Notes under the pieces: generated by a model
Database searches by the model: none
Told to the model about the DNA's origin: nothing
What the model saw: the letters and a program-made list of their open reading frames with translations, nothing else
Assembly: GCF_002920895.1 (NCBI RefSeq)
Contig: NZ_PQVG01000001.1
Span: 124,001 to 188,000, forward strand
DNA length: 64,000 nt
Direction: 5' to 3'
Origin: Flavobacterium alvei
GTDB lineage: Bacteria; Bacteroidota; Bacteroidia; Flavobacteriales; Flavobacteriaceae
Translations under genes and position numbers: made by a program
Shown here: in pieces, positions 46,601 through 56,722 of the stretch
Numbering within the stretch: position 1 is the first letter of the stretch
How the letters are laid out: each line of letters begins with the position of its first letter

Positions 46601-46807
46601 TTATTTTTTAGAATCTTCATTAACCCATTTTTTTAATTTCTCGTTTAAAGTTTTAAAACCAAATGTTTCTAGTATCATACCTATTGGCATTCCAATAATT
46701 GACCTCGTAAAATCTCTTGGATTCCTCTTATAATCTTAGTAATAACCAAAATAAATAAAAACAAAGACAAATAAGATAAAGACAGTAATAACCAGAAGCT
46801 TTATCAT
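46601..46807 (-). pseudogene. small membrane-protein gene with in-frame stop
   Basis: From ATG 46807 the frame encodes MIKLLVITVFILFVFVFIYF and three more residues, a single hydrophobic helix, then meets TAA at 46736-46738. The same frame resumes with DYKRNPRDFTRSIIGMPIGM and continues to NEKLKKWVNEDSKK before a second stop at 46601-46603. The composition on both sides is protein-like, so this is best read as one small membrane protein of 68 sense codons interrupted by a nonsense codon. A separate short protein starting at a later ATG is possible. Confidence 0.45.
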
Positions 46808-46810
46808 AAT

Positions 46811-48562
46811 CTAAAAATCAAATTTATAATTCGCTCCCAAAACTACTTGAAATCCTTGAACTGGATAATTCATCCATTTTTGATAGTTTTGATTGGCAAT
46901 ATTATTGGCCTTTAAAAAAGCAGTTAATCTTTCATTGTATTTAAAACCTAGGTGTGCATTTAGATCAAAATAGCTATCCAAAGTTACCGGACTTGGTGTT
47001 GTAACATACACGATATCTGTATTTAATTTTTGGTCTTTTCGTTCGCCAACAAAAAACACATTCGCTCCAGCGTACCATTGTTCGGTTATGTTGAAATCAA
47101 CTTTTGCATTTAGTTTTATGGATGGCAAATTCCAAGCTTCTTGCTGAATATCTGTGGTATAACTACTAAAAGTTCCGTCAATACCAAAAGCAAGGTCTTC
47201 AGAAATATCGGCTTTCAATTCACCATAAAAACTAATGGTTTTCATATCATCATAAACCACTTTCATAGAATTTCCGAGAGCATAATTTTCATTCGTACTT
47301 GTTTCTGTATAATCATTGCTTTTGAACAAAACTTTATCTCTTTCGTTCACATATGAAGCTTTAAGATTGTAGCTCACCGTATTGGTCAACTTTCCCTTCA
47401 AACCCGCATAAACATCATATTGTTTGTCGGTTGGAGCAATATTTAAGGTTGGAGACAAATAAGGATTCATAGCTACAAAATCGGTATAAGTATTTTGCTC
47501 CAAATTCCCTTCGGCTCCAGCATAGAAAATCATCAAATCACCAACTACTTTATAGGAAGCTTTGATTTGTGGATAAACTAGAAACTTATTGTCGTTGTTT
47601 TCTAAATCGGCACTATAAAAAACTCCAACGCCCAAATTAAACGTCCAATCGTCTTGCTGCATAGCGAAACTTGGCGCGACTCCGAAATTGGTAAAACCAT
47701 ATTTTATTGAGTTGGCGTTAGAATAATTTTTTTCGAAATTTCCTCCAACATAATCAACAATTATATTGGTTTTTATGGTAGTTTCGTTGATATCAAATTG
47801 CAAAGAAGGTTTTACATAAAATCTATTTTCAGAAGAACCAAAATTATCCGAAAAATGATTGAATTTGGCGCTCGCTTCTTTAAAAACACCTTCATTTATA
47901 TCAATTCTACTTCCTAAATACAGATTGTTATAACTGTGTTGCGGATTAATTCCATTGATTAAATCATTTCTATCTACTGGCGATAATAAACTGCCAAAAT
48001 CTGTTGGCAATCCATACCAGTTGTAAACTTGATTTTTATAACCCAAATCTACATTCCACGACAAATCTTTTTCGCGAACTCCATAAGTCAAATCAATGGC
48101 AGTATCATAAAACGCATCTTCCAATTCGACGCCTTTAATTCCGCCTTGCGAGGACAAATGACGAAACATTCCACCCACATAGTCATTATTTCCTAATTCT
48201 TGATTCACAAATAATTCCGCATTCAAAGTAGCATAATTTCCTATTCCAAAAGTGGCGTAATTATTAAACAAATGAGCTTGCTTTTCTTTTTCGACTCCTT
48301 CTGCTTTTCCTTTAGATGGCGTAAAAGTAGATGCGACAGGAAAAGAAAAAATCGAATATTTGATGGCCTCTTTTTTGGAATTATCTGCATCGTCAAGAAC
48401 AGGATTTTCGCTTACTTTAAAGGCATCCGAAATGGTTGGCGTATAAGGCTTAACAACATTTACGACTTCTGTTCCGATGTTTTCTTCCTTTTTTTGGGCG
48501 AAAGAAAATTGAAAAGTTAGTAATAAAGCAAAGGCAATTATATTTTTGAAATTGATTTTCAT
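46811..48562 (-). CDS. outer-membrane beta-barrel, TonB-receptor-like, no plug
   Basis: This 583-residue protein has a signal peptide (MKINFKNIIAFALLLTFQFSFAQ) and alternating beta-strand sequence throughout. It ends LNAHLGFKYNERLTAFLKANNIANQNYQKWM and GANYKFDF, the closing strands typical of TonB-dependent receptors. No plug motif is present in the N-terminal 120 residues, so it is probably a receptor-like barrel with a different gate. The adjacent TPR protein on the same strand may cooperate. The substrate cannot be read. Confidence 0.8.
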   Translation of the reverse strand: MKINFKNIIAFALLLTFQFSFAQKKEENIGTEVVNVVKPYTPTISDAFKVSENPVLDDADNSKKEAIKYSIFSFPVASTFTPSKGKAEGVEKEKQAHLFNNYATFGIGNYATLNAELFVNQELGNNDYVGGMFRHLSSQGGIKGVELEDAFYDTAIDLTYGVREKDLSWNVDLGYKNQVYNWYGLPTDFGSLLSPVDRNDLINGINPQHSYNNLYLGSRIDINEGVFKEASAKFNHFSDNFGSSENRFYVKPSLQFDINETTIKTNIIVDYVGGNFEKNYSNANSIKYGFTNFGVAPSFAMQQDDWTFNLGVGVFYSADLENNDNKFLVYPQIKASYKVVGDLMIFYAGAEGNLEQNTYTDFVAMNPYLSPTLNIAPTDKQYDVYAGLKGKLTNTVSYNLKASYVNERDKVLFKSNDYTETSTNENYALGNSMKVVYDDMKTISFYGELKADISEDLAFGIDGTFSSYTTDIQQEAWNLPSIKLNAKVDFNITEQWYAGANVFFVGERKDQKLNTDIVYVTTPSPVTLDSYFDLNAHLGFKYNERLTAFLKANNIANQNYQKWMNYPVQGFQVVLGANYKFDF

Positions 48563-48574
48563 ATTTTGATATTT

Positions 48575-48632
48575 GGAACGCAGATAAACGCAAATTTGCT
48601 AAAGCAAAGACTCGGATTTCAACGGATATTAT
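48575..48632 (-). repeat. GGAAC/ACGGATT element with hairpin
   Basis: GGAACGCAG, then a hairpin TTTGC-TAAA-GCAAA, then CGGATTTCAACGGAT. Compared with 755-811 the stem has C-G replaced by T-A at one paired position, consistent with a maintained structure. The GGAAC end is 12 bases from the barrel gene's start codon. Confidence 0.6.
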
Positions 48633-48634
48633 AT

Positions 48635-51600
48635 TTAATTAGTTATCGACGAATTCGTTTTGGATTCTTCACTTTTGATGGCATCCAATTCTTTTTGAGC
48701 TTCTGAAACTACATCAGGGAAATCTGTGAAGTTTTTTATCACACTTTCCAAAATATAAGTCGCCTGAAAGCTGTCTTTCAATCCATAAAAATTCTTCGCC
48801 ATCAAGATTAATCCTTTGGCTCCATAATATTTATAACTCGAATAATTCTTGGCTAATTTTTGAACTACTTCATTCGATGCTTCAAATTTTTGATCTTTAT
48901 TTTTGAAATAGGCATCGTAATACAAGGCTTCGGCAGCCAATTCTCCTTTGGCTATGGTTTGCAATTTGGCGTAAGCAGAACGAGCTTTCACTTCATCTCC
49001 CGTTTGGATGGCGGCGCGGGCAATGATAATTTGTGCATCGCTTTTTACATTGTCATCCATTTTCGGATTGGCTAAAACATTTTCGGCATAAATAACCGAA
49101 TTGGAATAATCCTTATTTTCATAATAGGATTTCATCAAATTAGATTGAGCAAAAATTTTGTTTTGCGGAAAATCGGCTTCGTTTTCCAAACGAGTTAATA
49201 CTGGAATAGCTTTTGATTTATCATCATTTTTCAAGAAAATCTGCACCAATCTTGCCAATGATTGTTCTGTAAATTCATTTCGAGGTTGTGCAATAACATA
49301 TTCATAATTTGGTATCGACTTTGTTTCTTGTCCGTCAGAAAAATAAGATTGTGCCAAATAAAAATTAGCTTTCAAAGAGTGAATTCCGTTTGGAAATTTA
49401 CCCACATAACCGCTAAATCCTGAAATGGCTTGCTTGGTGTTGTTTTGCAAATATTGTTTTTCGGCAGCTTCATAAGTATCATTATCCAATTCGGCATCGG
49501 TAACGGCTACAAAATCCAAAGTGCGAACCCAACTGGCATATTCATCTACTTTTCCGTTATCTACATAAATCAATCTAGCGGTCGAAACGGCTTCGAGTGC
49601 TTCGGGAGTTTTAGGGAAATCGGCTGCTACTTTTTTGAATTTCGTCAAGGCTTGCTCATCTTTATCAGAATTGTAATAAATTAATCCTTGACGCAAAATG
49701 GCTTTTGAAGTAAACGAACCGTTTTTGAATTCAGCATTTAATTTGTCATACGTTTTTATAGCCAAATCTGGTTTATTCTGCGCAACATAAGTGTTTGCGA
49801 GTTCAAAATAGGCATCATCACGATATTCTGATTTAGGATACAATTGCAAAAAAGTATTGAGTTCCTCTATTTTTTTATCATTTTTGGTAACAAATCCATA
49901 GCAAATTGCCTTTTGAAAATAGGCATAATCTGCATCGACACTTTTCGAATCGATTACCTTATTATAAGCTTCGAGAGCCGATGTATAGTTGGAAGTCACG
50001 AATCGACAATCAGCCAAACGCAAGTAGGAATCATTCAAGCGTGCCTTGTCTGCTTTTGATTGATTAATATAAGATTGAAAATAATTTCCAGCCTGATCGT
50101 ATTCCTTTTGTTTAAAGTAAGAATAAGCCAAATTGTAATTACTGTTTTTGAATTCTGGAGTGGTTTCGGCTCCAGCCAAATTCATAAATTGCTTGTAACT
50201 CAATACCGCATTTTTAAAATCGTTCAAAACATATTCGGTTTCCCCTTTCCAAAAAGTAGCACGAGCGGTGAATTTGGTGTCTTTTTGTATGTCTAACGAT
50301 TTTTCGAATAAAGTGAGTGCTTCTTGATAGTTAGAATCGGTATAAAGTTCTAAACCTCTATAAAAAGTTACTTTTTGGTAAGCTAGTTTATTTTCTGGCG
50401 ATTTATTCTTTTCTAATAAAATCAAGGCTTCTCTATAATTTCTAGAGGAAATATACGAATCTATCAACAATCTTTCTATCTCGGATTGATTGGCATTATT
50501 GGGATATTTTTTCATAAACGCTGTCAAAACATCGGGTGTGCTTTGGTAAGAATTTCCAATTTCATAGCTCAATTTGGCATAATTCAAACTGGCGTCTTCC
50601 TGAATTGCTTTATCAAAATCCATTTCGGAAGCATTCTTGAAAGCGTTCAAGGCTTGTTGCTTTTTATTCAATTCCAAATAACTTTCGCCCAAATGATAAT
50701 AGGCGTTTTGAGCCACGAAATCTTTTCCACCAATAATTTTATTGAATTGTGAAATAGCATTTTCGTAATTCTTCTGCATATAATAAGCATAACCCAATTG
50801 GTAGAAATCGGTATTGTTCCATTTTCCTTTTTTGCCTTTATACAATTCTAAATACGGAATCGATTGATCGTATTTTTTCAAATTAAAATAGCTTTCGCCA
50901 ATGATTTTGTTCAATTCCGATTGTTCGATGGCATTCGATTTTGGCATTGCTTTGATTCCTAAATCTATTGCTTTTTGGAAATTTCCTAATTTGAAATTCA
51001 TATCGGCTTGATAATAGGACAATTTTTCTTTGTATTTTTCTTCGCCTGACACTTCGTCAAAATACTTGGTGGCTTGCTTGTAATCGTCTCCTTCATAAGC
51101 CATAAAACCTAGATAATACTTGGCTTGCGAACCGTATTCTTTTGAATTAGCCACTTTATTAAAATAAGTTGTGGCTTCTTTTTTGTTTTTAGAACTAAAA
51201 AAACTGTAGCCTTTTTGGAAATTATATTGATCTTGTTCGTTATAACTCAAATTATTTTCATCCACTTTTTCGAACCATTCCAGAGCTTGTGGATAACTTC
51301 CTTGATTGAAATAATAATGAGCCACTTCAATATAAGCTTGATTTTGTTTTCTACTTGTTGGATAATCGGTCACGAAACGCTCCATCAAAACATCTGCATC
51401 AGCTTGATTGGTACGAATGGCACAATTGGCAACATAATAAGAACAGTCCGATTTCAGTTCTTCATTGGCAGTAGCCGACTTTACTTTGTCAAAAATAAAC
51501 TGTGCCGAAGCATATTGTTTGTCATTATATAACGCAAGTGCTTTGTCGAAATCTTTGGAATCGTGGGTATAAATAGCTGATTTTTGGGCTGAAAGGATTG

Positions 51601-51649
51601 AAAAACCTGTAAAAAAAAGTGCTATTATGAATCTATTTTTTTTTTGCAT
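48635..51649 (-). CDS. tetratricopeptide-repeat envelope protein
   Basis: This 1004-residue protein has a signal peptide (MQKKNRFIIALFFTGFSILSAQ). About 20-25 TPR units follow, such as ALEWFEKVDENNLSYNEQDQ, AISQFNKIIGGKD and AIKTYDKLNAEFKNGSF, ending in an E/K/S-rich tail. It is exported, probably to the periplasm, as a protein-interaction scaffold. It is 72 bases upstream of the barrel gene on the same strand, so the two probably belong to one transcript and one complex. Confidence 0.88.
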   Translation of the reverse strand: MQKKNRFIIALFFTGFSILSAQKSAIYTHDSKDFDKALALYNDKQYASAQFIFDKVKSATANEELKSDCSYYVANCAIRTNQADADVLMERFVTDYPTSRKQNQAYIEVAHYYFNQGSYPQALEWFEKVDENNLSYNEQDQYNFQKGYSFFSSKNKKEATTYFNKVANSKEYGSQAKYYLGFMAYEGDDYKQATKYFDEVSGEEKYKEKLSYYQADMNFKLGNFQKAIDLGIKAMPKSNAIEQSELNKIIGESYFNLKKYDQSIPYLELYKGKKGKWNNTDFYQLGYAYYMQKNYENAISQFNKIIGGKDFVAQNAYYHLGESYLELNKKQQALNAFKNASEMDFDKAIQEDASLNYAKLSYEIGNSYQSTPDVLTAFMKKYPNNANQSEIERLLIDSYISSRNYREALILLEKNKSPENKLAYQKVTFYRGLELYTDSNYQEALTLFEKSLDIQKDTKFTARATFWKGETEYVLNDFKNAVLSYKQFMNLAGAETTPEFKNSNYNLAYSYFKQKEYDQAGNYFQSYINQSKADKARLNDSYLRLADCRFVTSNYTSALEAYNKVIDSKSVDADYAYFQKAICYGFVTKNDKKIEELNTFLQLYPKSEYRDDAYFELANTYVAQNKPDLAIKTYDKLNAEFKNGSFTSKAILRQGLIYYNSDKDEQALTKFKKVAADFPKTPEALEAVSTARLIYVDNGKVDEYASWVRTLDFVAVTDAELDNDTYEAAEKQYLQNNTKQAISGFSGYVGKFPNGIHSLKANFYLAQSYFSDGQETKSIPNYEYVIAQPRNEFTEQSLARLVQIFLKNDDKSKAIPVLTRLENEADFPQNKIFAQSNLMKSYYENKDYSNSVIYAENVLANPKMDDNVKSDAQIIIARAAIQTGDEVKARSAYAKLQTIAKGELAAEALYYDAYFKNKDQKFEASNEVVQKLAKNYSSYKYYGAKGLILMAKNFYGLKDSFQATYILESVIKNFTDFPDVVSEAQKELDAIKSEESKTNSSITN

Positions 51650-51747
51650 TGGATTTTTGTTAAGAAGTCAAATGTATTGCATTCTGTAGCCTATAACGAA
51701 AGGCTTTGGTGAATTATTATAAACATGTTTTTTAACAATTTAGAAAA

Positions 51748-51782
51748 AATTGATAATTGATAATTGATAATTGGTAATTGAT
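51748..51782. repeat. heptamer array (AATTGAT) upstream of ftsE
   Basis: Five consecutive 7-base units AATTGAT, AATTGAT, AATTGAT, AATTGGT, AATTGAT, then A+T-rich sequence to the ftsE start 33 bases later. It lies in the divergent space between the TPR gene and ftsE. Confidence 0.8.
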
Positions 51783-51815
51783 TAATTACTTTTACCAAAT
51801 AAAATAAATTGCACT

Positions 51816-52499
51816 ATGTCACAACCTGTATTGTCTTTAAAAAATGTTACCATCGTTCAAGGAGGAAAAACCATTTTATCAAATATTAATCTTGAAGTAA
51901 ATCAAGGTGAATTTATATACATCATTGGAAAAACAGGAACTGGAAAAAGTAGTTTTATGAAAGCACTTTATGCCGATTTACCATTGGCCGATGGAGAAGG
52001 AAGCATTATGGATTTTGATTTGGCCACTTTAAAAGAAGATGAGATTCCGTTTTTGAGAAGAAAAATAGGATTTGTTTTCCAAGATTTTCAATTATTGCCC
52101 GATCGCAACGTGAAAGACAATTTACATTTTGTATTAAAAGCAACCGGTTGGACAGACGAAACCGAAATTGAAAACAAAATTAACGAGGTTTTAGAAAAAG
52201 TTGGAGTAAAAGAATATGTTGACAAAATGCCGCACCAACTCTCAGGAGGCGAGCAACAACGTGTTGCAATTGCAAGGGCTTTGCTTAATAATCCTGATAT
52301 TATTTTAGCTGATGAACCTACCGGAAACCTTGATCCTCAAACTAGTGCAGAAGTCCTTGAAGTTTTGAAAAAAATTAATGCTGCTGGAAAAACAGTTATT
52401 ATGGCCACTCATGATTATGCGTTGCTAATGAAATTCCCTTCGAAAACTTTGAAATGTGAAGATGCCCAAATTTTTGAGGTTGTTCAAAAAACGGTTTAA
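51816..52499 (+). CDS. ftsE: cell-division ATP-binding protein FtsE
   Basis: This 227-residue ABC ATPase has Walker [10 protein letters not shown], signature [15 protein letters not shown] and Walker [14 protein letters not shown]. Its order matches FtsE, which with FtsX couples septal peptidoglycan hydrolysis to division at the inner membrane. No ftsX is adjacent here. The first glycosyltransferase overlaps its stop codon by 1 base, so the division gene reads into the glycan cluster. Confidence 0.88.
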   Translation: MSQPVLSLKNVTIVQGGKTILSNINLEVNQGEFIYIIGKTGTGKSSFMKALYADLPLADGEGSIMDFDLATLKEDEIPFLRRKIGFVFQDFQLLPDRNVKDNLHFVLKATGWTDETEIENKINEVLEKVGVKEYVDKMPHQLSGGEQQRVAIARALLNNPDIILADEPTGNLDPQTSAEVLEVLKKINAAGKTVIMATHDYALLMKFPSKTLKCEDAQIFEVVQKTV

Positions 52500-53386
52500 T
52501 GCTTTCTATTCTCATTCCAACCTATAATTATAATGTAGTTCCTTTGGTTTTGGAGTTACAGAAGCAATGTTTGGAATGCGATATCAATTTTGAAATCCTT
52601 GTTTTTGATGACAATTCAAAGCTATGTCTTGACGAAAATGAGAAGATTAATAGTTTTGAAAATTGCCGTTTTGAAGTATTAGAAAAAAATATTGGCCGTA
52701 GCGCCATTAGAAATTTATTGGCAAAAAAAGCAAAATTCGAATCCCTACTTTTCCTTGATGCGGATACCATTCCAATTCAGAATCATTTTATAAAAAATTA
52801 CATTTCTCAAGTAAATGAGGATGAAAAAATTATTTATGGAGGAATCGAATACCAAAAAGAAAAACCAAAAAAAAATCAGGTTTTGCGTTGGAAATATGGC
52901 AATTCGAGAGAAGCGCTACCGGTTAAAAAACGCCAAGAGAATCCCTACTTGTCTTTCTTAACCTTAAATTTTTTAATTCATAAAAACATTTTTTCAACCG
53001 TTTCTTTCAACGAAACTATTCCCAATTTAAGACACGAAGACACTTTGTTTTCGTATAATTTGAAACAAAAAAAAATTAAAATTACACATATTGAAAACCC
53101 GGTTTATCATTTAGGGTTAGATGATTTTGAAGATGCCATAAAGAAAGAAAATGAATCGATTTTGGGTTTGAAATATCTTATTGATCACGAATTATTGCCC
53201 ACGGATTATGTCCGACTTTCAAAAATAGCTTCAAAAATTGAAAAACTAAACCTCAACTTTGCTTTTGCTTTTTTTTATAGAATAACCCAATCCATTTTTC
53301 TCAAAAATATAGCAAGCAACAATCCTTCGTTATTAATTTTTGATTTGTATCGATTGGTACATTTGTGTAATTTAAACTCTAAATAA
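52499..53386 (+). CDS. glycosyltransferase family 2
   Basis: This 295-residue GT-A glycosyltransferase has LSILIPTYNYN at the start, the FDDNS segment and an acidic FLDADTIP motif (D-x-D) near residue 88. These are typical of inverting GT2 enzymes using nucleotide sugars. Acceptor unknown. It overlaps ftsE and abuts the next GT2 gene, so three genes form one transcript. Confidence 0.88.
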   Translation: MLSILIPTYNYNVVPLVLELQKQCLECDINFEILVFDDNSKLCLDENEKINSFENCRFEVLEKNIGRSAIRNLLAKKAKFESLLFLDADTIPIQNHFIKNYISQVNEDEKIIYGGIEYQKEKPKKNQVLRWKYGNSREALPVKKRQENPYLSFLTLNFLIHKNIFSTVSFNETIPNLRHEDTLFSYNLKQKKIKITHIENPVYHLGLDDFEDAIKKENESILGLKYLIDHELLPTDYVRLSKIASKIEKLNLNFAFAFFYRITQSIFLKNIASNNPSLLIFDLYRLVHLCNLNSK

Positions 53387-54313
53387 ATGGCTTTCTTCAC
53401 TGTCATTATACCTCTTTACAACAAAGAAAATTTTATTGAAAGCACACTAAAAAGTGTTCTCAATCAAAGTTTCGGAGATTTTGAAGTGCTTATTATTAAT
53501 GATGGATCGACTGACAAAAGCGAAGAAAAAGTATTGAATTTTAAAGACCCAAGAATACACTATTTTTACAAAGAAAACGGAGGCGTTTCGACAGCTAGAA
53601 ATTTTGGTATAGAAAAAGCTTCATCCAATTATATCACTTTTATTGATGCTGATGATTATTGGTATCCTGATTTTCTTCAAGAAATATCTAAAAATATTTA
53701 TCGTTTACCTGACCTTAAAGTATTTTCGGCAGCAATTGAAGTTGAAACTTCAAAAAAAGTTATTCGTTCAAGTTATTCAATAGTAAAAACTGGAGATTGT
53801 GAGATGGTAAATTATTTTGAGGCTAGCCTGAAAGAAACTGTCATTTGTACATCGTGTGCTGTTTTTCACAAAAGTGTTTTTGAAAAAGCTGGTGGCTTTG
53901 ATATCCAATTAAAAAGCGGAGAAGACACTGATATGTGGATTAGAATTGGATTAATTTTCCCAATATTGTTTTCTTGGAAAGTTTTGGCACGTTATGTTTA
54001 TGATGAAAAAAGTTTATCAAAAAATCATAAATATCCGATAGAATGCATAGATTTCTATAAATATGCTTTGCTAGAAAAAACAAATCCAAGTTTGAAAAAA
54101 TTTCTAGATTTGAATCGATTTTCATTGGCTATAAAGTCAAAAATAATAGGAGACAAAACCAATTTTTTAAAGTTTTATAAGGCAATCGATTTAGAAAATA
54201 TGTCTCTAAAAAAAAGAATCCTATTGAAGTTGCCCGCTTTACTATTAAACCCGCTTATTGACTTAAAGATTTTACTAGCCAATTTTGGATTAGGAAATTC
54301 TGTTTTTAAATAA
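53387..54313 (+). CDS. glycosyltransferase family 2
   Basis: This 308-residue GT2 enzyme has VIIPLYNKENFIESTLKSVL, the FEVLIINDGSTD segment, ENGGVSTARNFGIEKA and FIDADDYWYPDF. It starts directly after the previous GT2 stop. The final 24 bases overlap the convergent fdtA-like gene. Probably assembles the same surface glycan. Confidence 0.9.
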   Translation: MAFFTVIIPLYNKENFIESTLKSVLNQSFGDFEVLIINDGSTDKSEEKVLNFKDPRIHYFYKENGGVSTARNFGIEKASSNYITFIDADDYWYPDFLQEISKNIYRLPDLKVFSAAIEVETSKKVIRSSYSIVKTGDCEMVNYFEASLKETVICTSCAVFHKSVFEKAGGFDIQLKSGEDTDMWIRIGLIFPILFSWKVLARYVYDEKSLSKNHKYPIECIDFYKYALLEKTNPSLKKFLDLNRFSLAIKSKIIGDKTNFLKFYKAIDLENMSLKKRILLKLPALLLNPLIDLKILLANFGLGNSVFK

Positions 54314-54703
54314 TTTGAATTCCTTAAAATTTCTAATATAATCGTTTTCATTAAACTCTGCCGAGGCAAGAACCAAACAAACTGAACCTGACGAAAAATT
54401 TTGCAATTCTCTCCAAATTCCTGTTGGAATTAAGAGCCCAAAATTGGGTTTATTGAGTGTTATCACTTTTTGTGAATTTCCATCTTTTAACACCACATCA
54501 AAACTGCCACTCAAAGCCACTAAAAGTTGATGTAGATTTTTATGTGCGTGACCACCACGAACACTAGCCGTTGGAATATCATACAAATAATACACTCTTT
54601 TAATTTCGAAAGGTATTGTATTTCCTTCTATAACCGATAGATTTCCTCTCACATCGTGTGCTTTTGGGACTTCAATCAGGTGAACATCATCAATAGTTGT
54701 CAT
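54290..54703 (-). CDS. FdtA-like sugar 3,4-ketoisomerase (cupin)
   Basis: This 137-residue cupin begins with HDVRGNLSVIEG and includes VYYLYDIPTASVRGGHAHKN, whose R-G-G-H-A-H-K matches the FdtA/QdtA/WxcM active-site strand. It isomerises dTDP-4-keto-6-deoxyglucose to the 3-keto form for dTDP-3-amino-3,6-dideoxy sugars. The matching aminotransferase (FdtB-like) is at 62475. It overlaps the upstream GT2 gene by 4 bases (ATGA) on the minus strand. Confidence 0.85.
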   Translation of the reverse strand: MTTIDDVHLIEVPKAHDVRGNLSVIEGNTIPFEIKRVYYLYDIPTASVRGGHAHKNLHQLLVALSGSFDVVLKDGNSQKVITLNKPNFGLLIPTGIWRELQNFSSGSVCLVLASAEFNENDYIRNFKEFKLFKNRIS

Positions 54704-55527
54704 TGCTTTAATTTTACTAATTCTTTGTATTTCTGAATTCCATTTAAGCCTATTTTATATTTACTCATGCATTCATTCCAATTGATATAATTATTTCTGA
54801 AAAGAAAAAACACATATTTAATCAACCAAATGTAAGCTAAATTCCTTTTTGTTTTATAAAATAAAGCTGCTCGTGCAAATAAAATTTTATCGTCTCCTTG
54901 ATGTTCTCCAGAAGACAATAAAGGATGAGAAACGATAACAAATGGACTAAATATTACATTTAATTTCAGTTTAATAGCAGCTAGTAAAAACAAATATTCT
55001 TCTGCCGTTTCAAAATAAGAACCCAATCCAAAATTCTCATCAAAACAAATATTGTTATTTTTAATAGCATTTAATTGAAAACCTATTTCAATCGAACATA
55101 CATTTTCTATAGTTTTTTGGGAATGAGAATATACTTTTTTTGATCTGTTATGAGGCTCTTTTTTACCAATACGTTGATGATTAAATGTAATTATAGATGC
55201 CTTGGGATTCTGATTGAAAGCAGTTATTATTTCAGTATCGAAGTTGGGAAAATAAACCACATCATCATCTGCGATTAAGCAAATCTTTTTTGAAGCATTT
55301 TTAATAGCTAGATTTCTACTTTTAGACAACCCTCTTTCATCGACATTAATCACTCTAACCGTTTCAAATTCAGATGACAAAACAGTATCTTTGGACTGAT
55401 TGATTATCAAAATATTGAAATTAGAAAAAGACGCGAATGGAAACATAAGTGCTAAAAAGTCAAGATTATCTCGGTTTTTTGTTGCAATTAGGATTTCTAA
55501 ATCATTTTTCGAAAAGATATTTGTCAT
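54700..55527 (-). CDS. glycosyltransferase family 2
   Basis: This 275-residue GT2 enzyme has LEILIATKNRDNL, the DERGLSKSRNLAIKNA segment and the metal-binding CLIADDDVVYFP. It is co-transcribed with the FdtA-like gene (4-base overlap). The substrate is unknown. Confidence 0.86.
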   Translation of the reverse strand: MTNIFSKNDLEILIATKNRDNLDFLALMFPFASFSNFNILIINQSKDTVLSSEFETVRVINVDERGLSKSRNLAIKNASKKICLIADDDVVYFPNFDTEIITAFNQNPKASIITFNHQRIGKKEPHNRSKKVYSHSQKTIENVCSIEIGFQLNAIKNNNICFDENFGLGSYFETAEEYLFLLAAIKLKLNVIFSPFVIVSHPLLSSGEHQGDDKILFARAALFYKTKRNLAYIWLIKYVFFLFRNNYINWNECMSKYKIGLNGIQKYKELVKLKQ

Positions 55528-55570
55528 TTTCTTATATATTTACGTAAATATAAATATTTCTATCAAAAAA

Positions 55571-56722
55571 ATGAAAATACTTTTAGTTGGCGAATTCAGC
55601 AGGTTACACAATTCATTAAAGGAAGGCTTATTATCACTAAATCAAAAAGTTAGTATTATTGGAAGCGGAGATGACTTCAAAGAATTTCCTGTAGATTTTT
55701 CTATAGCTCCAAAAATTATTTCTTCCTTTTCTCTACTAAAATTCCTTAATAAAGTATTTTTTAGAGTATTCAAAAGTGATTTACAATTATTAGAAAAAGG
55801 AATTCGTTTCTATTTTTTATTACCCAAATTAAAAAACTACGATATTGTACAATTAATCAATTCGGATGCCATAGAAACCTACCCTTTTGCTTCTCGATAT
55901 TTACTAAAAAAACTCTTTTCTCAAAACAAAAAAATAAGCCTGTTAATTTGTGGAGAAGAAACGCCAATTATAGAATATTTATTAAAAAAAGAAATGAAAT
56001 ACTCTATCTTAAATCCTTTGCTTTCAGATCCAAAATTAGAAAAGAGTTACAACTATACTCTAAAATATGTACAACCCAATTATAGAAAAACATTCGATTT
56101 TATAACCACAAGAACATCCTCAATTATCACTTCCGACTTGGATTATAAACTACCTATGGAAGCTATGGGATTTCATTCGCAGTTTATTCCAAACCCAATA
56201 AACAAGGACAAAATAGAATATAAACAGTTACTAATTAATGATAAAATCATTATTTTTCTAGGAATAAACGAAAGTAGTGCTGTAAAAAAAGGAAGTGTAT
56301 TTTTTGAAAAAGCACTAGAAATAATTAAAAAAAAATATCTCAACCAAATCGAAATCATCATCACCAGAAGTATTCCTTACGAACAATACATTGAGGCTTA
56401 CAACAAAGCACATATTTTGCTAGACCAAGTGTATAGTTATGATCAGGGTTACAATGCTCTGGAAGCGATGGCAAAAGGAAAAGTTGTTTTTACAGGAGCT
56501 GAAAAAGAATTTGAGGAACAATATAATTTAACCGAGAAAGTGGCGATAAATGCCTTGCCTGATGTAGATTATTTAGTAACAGAATTGTCTTTTTTAATTG
56601 AAAATCCCGAAGAAATAATTGCCATTGGAAATCGTGCAAGAACCTTTATCGAAAAAGAGCATAATTATTTAAAAATTGCCGAAATGTATTTAAATGTTTG
56701 GAAAAATAAATTTCCCTCTTAA
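55571..56722 (+). CDS. glycosyltransferase, GT4-like
   Basis: This 383-residue protein begins MKILLVGEFSRLHNSLKEGL, followed by a Rossmann-rich N-half. The C-terminal GT-B half has PNPINKDKI, LGINESSAVKKGS and the YDQGYNALEAMAKGKVVFTG block, which corresponds to the nucleotide-sugar-binding E-x7-E region of GT4. The ATG at 55571 is preferred over an upstream start. It is divergent from the GT2 at 55527. Its last 77 bases overlap the convergent membrane protein. Confidence 0.8.
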   Translation: MKILLVGEFSRLHNSLKEGLLSLNQKVSIIGSGDDFKEFPVDFSIAPKIISSFSLLKFLNKVFFRVFKSDLQLLEKGIRFYFLLPKLKNYDIVQLINSDAIETYPFASRYLLKKLFSQNKKISLLICGEETPIIEYLLKKEMKYSILNPLLSDPKLEKSYNYTLKYVQPNYRKTFDFITTRTSSIITSDLDYKLPMEAMGFHSQFIPNPINKDKIEYKQLLINDKIIIFLGINESSAVKKGSVFFEKALEIIKKKYLNQIEIIITRSIPYEQYIEAYNKAHILLDQVYSYDQGYNALEAMAKGKVVFTGAEKEFEEQYNLTEKVAINALPDVDYLVTELSFLIENPEEIIAIGNRARTFIEKEHNYLKIAEMYLNVWKNKFPS

